Assembly (NCBI GenBank): GCA_900550595.1
Contig: URTB01000030.1
Coordinates: forward strand, 1-10,591
Source: an uncultured Collinsella sp.
GTDB lineage: Bacteria > Actinomycetota > Coriobacteriia > Coriobacteriales > Coriobacteriaceae
Direction of reading: 5' to 3'
DNA: 10,591 nt
The notes under the pieces were generated by a model. The model did no database searches. It was not told the DNA's origin and saw nothing but the letters and a program-made list of their open reading frames with translations. Every line of letters starts with the position of its first letter. The first letter of the stretch is position 1. This document shows, one piece after another, positions 6,689 through 10,591 of the stretch. The position numbers and the translations under genes are program-made.

Positions 6689-7750
6689 ATGGAGGATAAA
6701 GACGATCTAGCTGTTGTCGAAAGGGAGGAGCTGTCGCGACATAAGCAGAGTTTTGATATCCGTAAGGCCGCTGCCGGGTTGGTTGATGGCGCCGGAAGCG
6801 CGATGGCGGGCGCGGTTGCAACCGTACAGAAAGTTGCCGATGGTGCAATGCGTGCTGCAACTCCGATGGTCGATGACGCCTTGGCGGCTATTGCTGATGC
6901 GGCCGATGGTGCGGCAGGTGCTGCTGCGGATATTGGTGACGCCGTCAACGATTGGGCATACCAGCAACAGCTCAATAGGTACAGGCCTGTAACCAAAGAG
7001 GTCTATCAGAGCCCTTCATTCCATTTGCCGAACATGATTCGAATTGTTGACGGAAATGAGCGTCGGGGCATCGATGTCTGTAGGGATGCTATTGGTTGGT
7101 TGGATACTGTTAAGGGCACGCAGATTTTCAATTTGTACCGCGAAGCAATTGGGGATAGCGAGCTGTCTTTCTACCCTAAACCATCTCTTTATTCCACATA
7201 TTACATAGATGCTTTTGATCGGTCTCGCTTTGTTGATCTTGACTCCTATTTCGCAACCATGCAACAAGACAAGATGGCCGAGTTGAGACGGATTGCGTTC
7301 ATGCTTGGCGCGAAGCGCTGCAAGTTGGAGGTGACGGAGTACGAGGAAACTCGGAGAGGCCACCAGGTTAAGAGAAATGCCAAAGCGGGAAAGAAGGGCT
7401 CGGCTCGAATCAACGGCTCTTTGAGCGATTTAACGAGAAATGAGAAGAAAATCCTGTTTACACAGGAATTCGAGGGAGACATGGTTCCACAGCGCCCTGA
7501 ACTCCATTGGTATGCCCATGACTCTGACATTCTCTTGTTAATCGAAACGAGATGCGGTGGAGAGGATAAAAACAAGGCGAAGAGTTATCGGGTTGAATTG
7601 AAAAGCGAGACGACCATGACCATGTCCGTATCGCTTGCTATGGCTATCGATGAGGCATGCAGCAAACTGAACATAAGGGCGAATTCGAGCCTGACAAGCC
7701 AAGCTAAGCGAGAACTCCGGCAGTCGTTTGTATTTGAAGTTGAATTCTGA
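6689..7750 (+). CDS. Unrecognised protein with Ala-rich amphipathic N-terminus
   Basis: A 353-residue protein I do not recognise. It has no signal peptide and no clear transmembrane helix. Residues about 25-90 are strongly Ala/Gly/Asp-rich with repeating ADGA-type units (VADGAMRAA, ADAADGAAGAAADIGDAV), giving a long amphipathic helix that could bind a membrane or self-associate. Residues about 100-353 appear to be a mixed alpha/beta domain with a tyrosine/phenylalanine-rich part (148-190), a basic linker (222-240, KRNAKAGKKGSAR) and a C-terminal beta strand SFVFEVEF. No catalytic motif stands out. The start is ATG 6689 with AGGAGGT (6678-6684) five bases upstream, overlapping the DUF4230 stop codon, so the two genes are coupled and their products probably work together. 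The gene ends 18 bp before palindrome copy 2. It could be a cytoplasmic partner of the membrane protein. Confidence 0.7.
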   Translation: MEDKDDLAVVEREELSRHKQSFDIRKAAAGLVDGAGSAMAGAVATVQKVADGAMRAATPMVDDALAAIADAADGAAGAAADIGDAVNDWAYQQQLNRYRPVTKEVYQSPSFHLPNMIRIVDGNERRGIDVCRDAIGWLDTVKGTQIFNLYREAIGDSELSFYPKPSLYSTYYIDAFDRSRFVDLDSYFATMQQDKMAELRRIAFMLGAKRCKLEVTEYEETRRGHQVKRNAKAGKKGSARINGSLSDLTRNEKKILFTQEFEGDMVPQRPELHWYAHDSDILLLIETRCGGEDKNKAKSYRVELKSETTMTMSVSLAMAIDEACSKLNIRANSSLTSQAKRELRQSFVFEVEF

Positions 7751-7767
7751 CGTGAATTGCCAGCAGC

Positions 7768-7804
7768 CAAATGCGGCAAAGGGACTGTTCCTTTGCCGCA
7801 TTTG
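7768..7804. terminator. Palindromic bidirectional terminator, repeat copy 2
   Basis: Arms of 18 bp (7768-7785 and 7787-7804) around one base, with a single G·T mismatch. The inner part GGCAAAGGGAC is identical to copy 1 at 2804-2838, while the outer arms differ (AAATGC versus AATGA). It lies between the convergent genes ending at 7750 (+) and 7881 (-). As with copy 1, a shared terminator is the best reading. It is one copy of an intergenic palindromic family. Confidence 0.7.
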
Positions 7805-7880
7805 ATGTCAAAACCATTTTGTCAAGGACTAGAGAGTTTGAAAGCTTACCATTTCTACCCCGTCCCCTAATGGCAGGTTT

Positions 7881-8480
7881 TTACATGCCGGCAAAGTTCG
7901 TCTGGCGAAGGGCTTCGTAGAGGACGATGGCGGCGCTGTTGGAGAGGTTGAGTGCGCTGATGCGGTAGTCGTCCGGGTTGACGAAGTTGCCGCAGATATC
8001 CTGCTGAAGGATGGCCTCGTGGCTGTCCTCGGTATGCCCGAGCGATTCCTCGTGAGCTTCCCAAGCCTCGGCGTTATCGAGTGAGTCGCAATCGCGCAGC
8101 ATCGGGATGCGCTCGCAGCGCTCGGGCACCGCGGCAAGCAGTGGCTCGGGAATGCCCGAGCTCTCGCTGCCAAAGACCAAATAGTCACCGTCGCGGTAGG
8201 TGCTTTGCGCATAGGTGCGGCGCGCCTTTTTGGTCAGCAGATGCAGGCGTTCGTCGGCAGGGGAGAGACCATTGCGTGCAAGGAAATCCTCCCAGCCGGC
8301 ATAGGTGGTCACGTCCAAGTTTTGCCAGTAGCCCAGGCCGGCGCGACGTACTGTCTTGTCGTCGAGCGAAAAGCCCAGTGGCTCCACCAGATGTAGACGG
8401 GCGCCGGTAACCACGCAGGTGCGGCCGATATTGCCCGTATTGGCCGGAATCTCGGGCGCATACAGCACAATGTTGAACAT
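7881..8480 (-). CDS. trmL: tRNA (cytidine(34)-2'-O)-methyltransferase, with insertion
   Basis: A 199-residue SPOUT-class methyltransferase that, in the TrmL family, methylates the 2'-O of the wobble nucleotide of tRNA-Leu using S-adenosylmethionine. The N-terminus MFNIVLYAPEIPANTGNIGR (1-20) matches TrmL closely, with NTGN at 14-17. GSESSGIPEPLL (104-115) and NLSNSAAIVLYEALRQ (178-193) are the knot motifs that hold the cofactor. TrmL is usually near 155 residues. Here about 45 residues (about 128-173, acidic, His-containing) are inserted between the IPM of motif 2 and the NLSN of motif 3, where E. coli TrmL has only a few. The frame stays open and all motifs are present, so the gene looks intact. 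ATG 8480 has AAGGAG four bases upstream. It lies 24 bp after a terminator that closes the cobW-type gene. Confidence 0.9.
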   Translation of the reverse strand: MFNIVLYAPEIPANTGNIGRTCVVTGARLHLVEPLGFSLDDKTVRRAGLGYWQNLDVTTYAGWEDFLARNGLSPADERLHLLTKKARRTYAQSTYRDGDYLVFGSESSGIPEPLLAAVPERCERIPMLRDCDSLDNAEAWEAHEESLGHTEDSHEAILQQDICGNFVNPDDYRISALNLSNSAAIVLYEALRQTNFAGM

Positions 8481-8501
8481 GAATCTCCTTGGCTCAGAAC
8501 G

Positions 8502-8536
8502 AAAAACCACCACGAAGGGTACCTTCGTGGTGGTTT
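8502..8536 (-). terminator. Rho-independent terminator of the COG0523 GTPase gene
   Basis: On the - strand, a perfect 15-bp stem (8504-8518 with 8522-8536) with a three-base loop is followed by five T residues, the classic intrinsic terminator. It lies 40 bp after the stop of the upstream gene and 24 bp before the trmL start. A small extra hairpin (AAGCGG at 8548-8553 with CCGCTT at 8562-8567) sits just upstream of it. Confidence 0.85.
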
Positions 8537-8575
8537 GGCGGTTACGTAAGCGGAAAAATACCCGCTTGGATAAAC

Positions 8576-9706
8576 CTAGGCGCGGTGCCAGTCGGTCAGG
8601 CAGGCATCGAGGGAGGCGATGAGCGCATCCTTGTCCATGTGACGGCCGATGATGCACAGGCTCGTCATACGGTCGCCCGTCTCGTCGTCCCAAATCTGCA
8701 TGATCTCGGGGTTCTCGTCGATGATCTTCTGTTTCTCGCCCTCGGGCGCCGAGTCGACAAACAGGCCGTTCTCCATCAGGCGCATCTGGTGGCCGGCCTG
8801 CTCAAACATGTAGCACATGTCCGGGTCGCCGGTCTGCCACAGCGGACCCTTGACGCGGATGACCTCGTCGGGCCACTCCTGCTCAACAAAATCGGTGAAC
8901 TTCTTCAGGTCAAACGGCTTACGGCGCGAGTAAACAAAGGTCTCGATGTCGTACTCGAGCACCTCGGGGTCGTCGTGCTCCTCGGGATGCTCCATGGCAT
9001 CGATCCAGGCGGCGGAGTTGTAGGCGCGCATAAAGTCGAAGCGGTCGGTGTCGAGCAGCTCCTCCATAGGAACCTCGCCGTTTTGAGCCTCGACAATCAC
9101 AGCGTCCTTCTGCAGGCTGCGCACGATGGCCTTGAGCTCGGCGATCTGCTCAGGGCTCACGGTATCGGTCTTGTTGAGGATCAGCGTGGAGCAGAACTCG
9201 ATCTGCTGGATGAGCAGGCTCTCGATGTCGTCCTCGTCGATATCCTCGGCCAGCAGGTCGCGACCGCCGTTGAACTCGTCGTACATGCGGGCGCAGTCGA
9301 CCACGGCCACGATGTTGTCGAGCGCGAGCTTGGGCTCGCCGCCCACCTTGGCCTCGTCGCAGAAGCTCGAGATGGTGTAGGCGATGGGGATGGGCTCGCA
9401 AATGCCCGAGGCCTCGATGATGATGTAATCGAAGTTGCCCGAATCGGCGATGCCCTGCAGCTGGTTGGCCAGGTCGTCCGAAAGCGTGCAACAGATGCAG
9501 CCGTTGGTGAGCGGGATGAGGTCATCGGTCTCGGAAAGGCCGCCGTCGGCGATAAGGCTGGCGTCGACGTTGATCTCGCCGATATCGTTGACGATCACGG
9601 CGGCGCGGATGCCGCCGTCGTTAGCGAGGATGTGGTTGAGCAGCGTGGTCTTGCCGGCACCGAGGTATCCGGTAAGCATGATGATCTTCACGGGTTTGTT
9701 GGGCAT
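8576..9706 (-). CDS. COG0523/CobW-type metal chaperone GTPase
   Basis: A 376-residue G3E GTPase of the CobW/YjiA/ZNG1 (COG0523) family, which uses GTP hydrolysis to deliver metal, often zinc, to client proteins. Visible are Walker A GYLGAGKT (13-20), NDIGEINVD (40-48), the family metal-binding motif GCICC (69-73), the EASG motif (98-101) and the guanine motif NKTD (178-181). Residues about 236-245 contain an acid- and His-rich stretch (EHPEEHDD). The C-terminal domain (about 250-376) has the CobW C-terminal pattern, including VKGPLW and MENGLFVD. I cannot say which metal or client; no cobalamin genes are nearby, so a cobalamin role is not supported. ATG 9706 is chosen over 9727 because AGGAGG lies just upstream and alignment starts here. 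It is followed by a strong terminator and then trmL. Confidence 0.9.
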   Translation of the reverse strand: MPNKPVKIIMLTGYLGAGKTTLLNHILANDGGIRAAVIVNDIGEINVDASLIADGGLSETDDLIPLTNGCICCTLSDDLANQLQGIADSGNFDYIIIEASGICEPIPIAYTISSFCDEAKVGGEPKLALDNIVAVVDCARMYDEFNGGRDLLAEDIDEDDIESLLIQQIEFCSTLILNKTDTVSPEQIAELKAIVRSLQKDAVIVEAQNGEVPMEELLDTDRFDFMRAYNSAAWIDAMEHPEEHDDPEVLEYDIETFVYSRRKPFDLKKFTDFVEQEWPDEVIRVKGPLWQTGDPDMCYMFEQAGHQMRLMENGLFVDSAPEGEKQKIIDENPEIMQIWDDETGDRMTSLCIIGRHMDKDALIASLDACLTDWHRA

Positions 9707-9792
9707 GTGCCCTCCTTTGTTAGACATGGCTTACAGTTGAATCTTATGCCAAACGCCTGCTCTTATACCCACGCGCCGGCAAATAACACAGG

Positions 9793-10134
9793 CTACTCCC
9801 AGGCTCCCCATACATCGGGGCAATAACCGACGGTGGCCTTTTTGCCGTTGCGCACGATGGGCTCGGCTAGAACCTGTTGGTTCTCGAGCAGCTTGTCGAA
9901 GCGCTGACTAGGGATGAGGTGCTGGATGAGTGCGAGCGTCTCCTCGTCCTTGGCTTTGGGGTTGAGCAGCTTGTCGATGCCGCCGACCGCCTGCATCACG
10001 CTCGTGAGCTCGCCCTTGCTCATCTCCTTTTCCTTAAGGTCGATAAACTGCACCTTAATGCGGCGCTCCTTAAAATAACGCTGCGCCTTCTTGGTGTCGA
10101 AAGACTTTTTGGTGCCAAAAATCTGGATATTCAT
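9793..10134 (-). CDS. ArsC/Spx-like thioredoxin-fold protein lacking the usual cysteine
   Basis: A 113-residue protein of the ArsC/Spx/YffB fold. The N-terminus MNIQIFGTKKSFDTKKAQRYF aligns with the typical GxxNCDTxKKAR motif, but position 11 is Ser (codon TCT) instead of the catalytic Cys. The rest follows the family: the FIDLKEKEMSKGEL helix, the GGIDKLLN segment, and the EPIVRNGKKATVGY strand. The only Cys is at 105 (GYCPDVW). It therefore is unlikely to be a true arsenate reductase; it may be a redox-independent or Spx-like regulator. ATG 10134 is chosen because the family alignment begins there; longer in-frame starts would overlap the upstream gene. The gene lies 11 bp after the flavodoxin-like gene, and the same strand suggests an operon. 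Family call is firm; function is open. Confidence 0.75.
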   Translation of the reverse strand: MNIQIFGTKKSFDTKKAQRYFKERRIKVQFIDLKEKEMSKGELTSVMQAVGGIDKLLNPKAKDEETLALIQHLIPSQRFDKLLENQQVLAEPIVRNGKKATVGYCPDVWGAWE

Positions 10135-10145
10135 GTTCCGCCGTT

Positions 10146-10591
10146 CTACCTGATGAAGTTGGTGCGCTCGCGATCGGCTTCGGGGGCTTCGATGCCGACG
10201 GCTTTTCCTGCCTCGATGCAACGAAGGAGCCAGGCCATGTTCTTGCCGATGTTTCGCATGGTGGCCAGGCCCTCGGCGTCCTGGGTGGCCTCGCCCGGCA
10301 TGGCGCCAAACACGTTGTTCCAGTACGTTGAGGCAACCACGGGCATCTGGTTGATGGTGAAGTACTTGTTGAGCACGTCGAAGGTCGTCGACGTACCGCC
10401 GCGACGGGCGACGGCGACGGCAGCGCCCGGCTTGTGTGCAAAGGCCTTGCTGCCGGCATAGAAGGCGCGATCGAGGGCCGAAAGGATGCGGCCGCTGGGG
10501 TGCGCATAGTAGACGGGCGAGCCAAAAACAAAGCCGTCTGCCTGCTCGGCGGCAGCGATGAGCTCGTTCACCACGTCGTCGTCAAAGGTGC
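10146..10591 (-). CDS. Flavodoxin-fold NAD(P)H:FMN reductase, 5' truncated
   Basis: The reading frame runs off the right edge, giving the C-terminal 147 or so residues of a flavodoxin-fold protein. Visible are ADGFVFGSPVYYAHPSG, the flavin phosphate-binding region with a GSPVYY motif, the LDRAF helix, then KPGAAVAVARRGGTS and FTINQMPVVASTYWNNVFG. These fit the NADPH-dependent FMN reductase / iron-sulfur flavoprotein group. The first GTG at 10574 is internal to the domain, so the true start lies outside. It lies 11 bp from the next gene and is probably co-transcribed with it. Confidence 0.85.
   Translation of the reverse strand, partial: TFDDDVVNELIAAAEQADGFVFGSPVYYAHPSGRILSALDRAFYAGSKAFAHKPGAAVAVARRGGTSTTFDVLNKYFTINQMPVVASTYWNNVFGAMPGEATQDAEGLATMRNIGKNMAWLLRCIEAGKAVGIEAPEADRERTNFIR

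Noticed and set aside
9707..9727. Upstream ATG for the COG0523 GTPase
   Set aside because: The AGGAGG site lies between the two ATGs and is correctly spaced only for the one at 9706.
8489..9826. 445-codon open frame on the + strand
   Set aside because: It lies entirely antisense to the COG0523 GTPase gene, whose motifs and Shine-Dalgarno site are clear. GC-rich genes often give long antisense frames.
1..10591. CRISPR array, tRNA, rRNA or insertion sequence
   Set aside because: No regularly spaced repeats, no cloverleaf or CCA end, no rRNA signature and no transposase were seen. The only recombinase is a small serine type.

Overview
The window looks like chromosomal DNA from a Collinsella-like member of the Coriobacteriia. 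This rests on protein resemblance, a GC-rich backbone with strong Shine-Dalgarno sites (AAGGAGG-type), and intergenic palindromes built on GGCAAAGGGAC/GTCCCTTTGCC. No ribosomal RNA or other taxonomic marker is present, so genus level is inference.

Left part (1-2838, + strand, GC-rich): the C-terminal end of an ATP-binding protein with a winged-helix tail, then a short UvrA-type ABC ATPase about 10 bp downstream. The UvrA protein has both nucleotide-binding sites and the zinc modules but lacks the UvrB-binding domain. A near-perfect palindrome (2804-2838) closes this unit and separates it from a convergent gene.

Middle part (2843-7804): a second ATP-binding protein on the - strand, whose C-terminus is a paralogue of the fragment at the left edge. 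Next come an AT-rich divergent intergenic region with 10-bp phased AGTTAA repeats and a palindrome, a serine recombinase (+), and a run of three + strand genes by eye more AT-rich than the flanks. These three are an FxLYD-type lipoprotein, a single-pass DUF4230 protein, and an unrecognised protein with an Ala-rich amphipathic N-terminus. The last two are tightly coupled. A second copy of the same palindrome (7768-7804) ends this part. The recombinase, base composition and unknown products suggest an accessory insertion. The lipoprotein, membrane protein and soluble protein may form one envelope-associated system, but that is inference.

Right part (7881-10591, all - strand, GC-rich): housekeeping-type genes. 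In transcription order these are a flavodoxin-like NAD(P)H:FMN reductase (5' end outside the window), a small ArsC/Spx-fold protein lacking the usual cysteine, a COG0523/CobW-type metallochaperone GTPase, a strong rho-independent terminator, and the tRNA 2'-O-methyltransferase TrmL with an unusual internal insertion.

No rRNA, tRNA, CRISPR array or insertion sequence was seen. No gene-free stretch exceeds about 240 bp.
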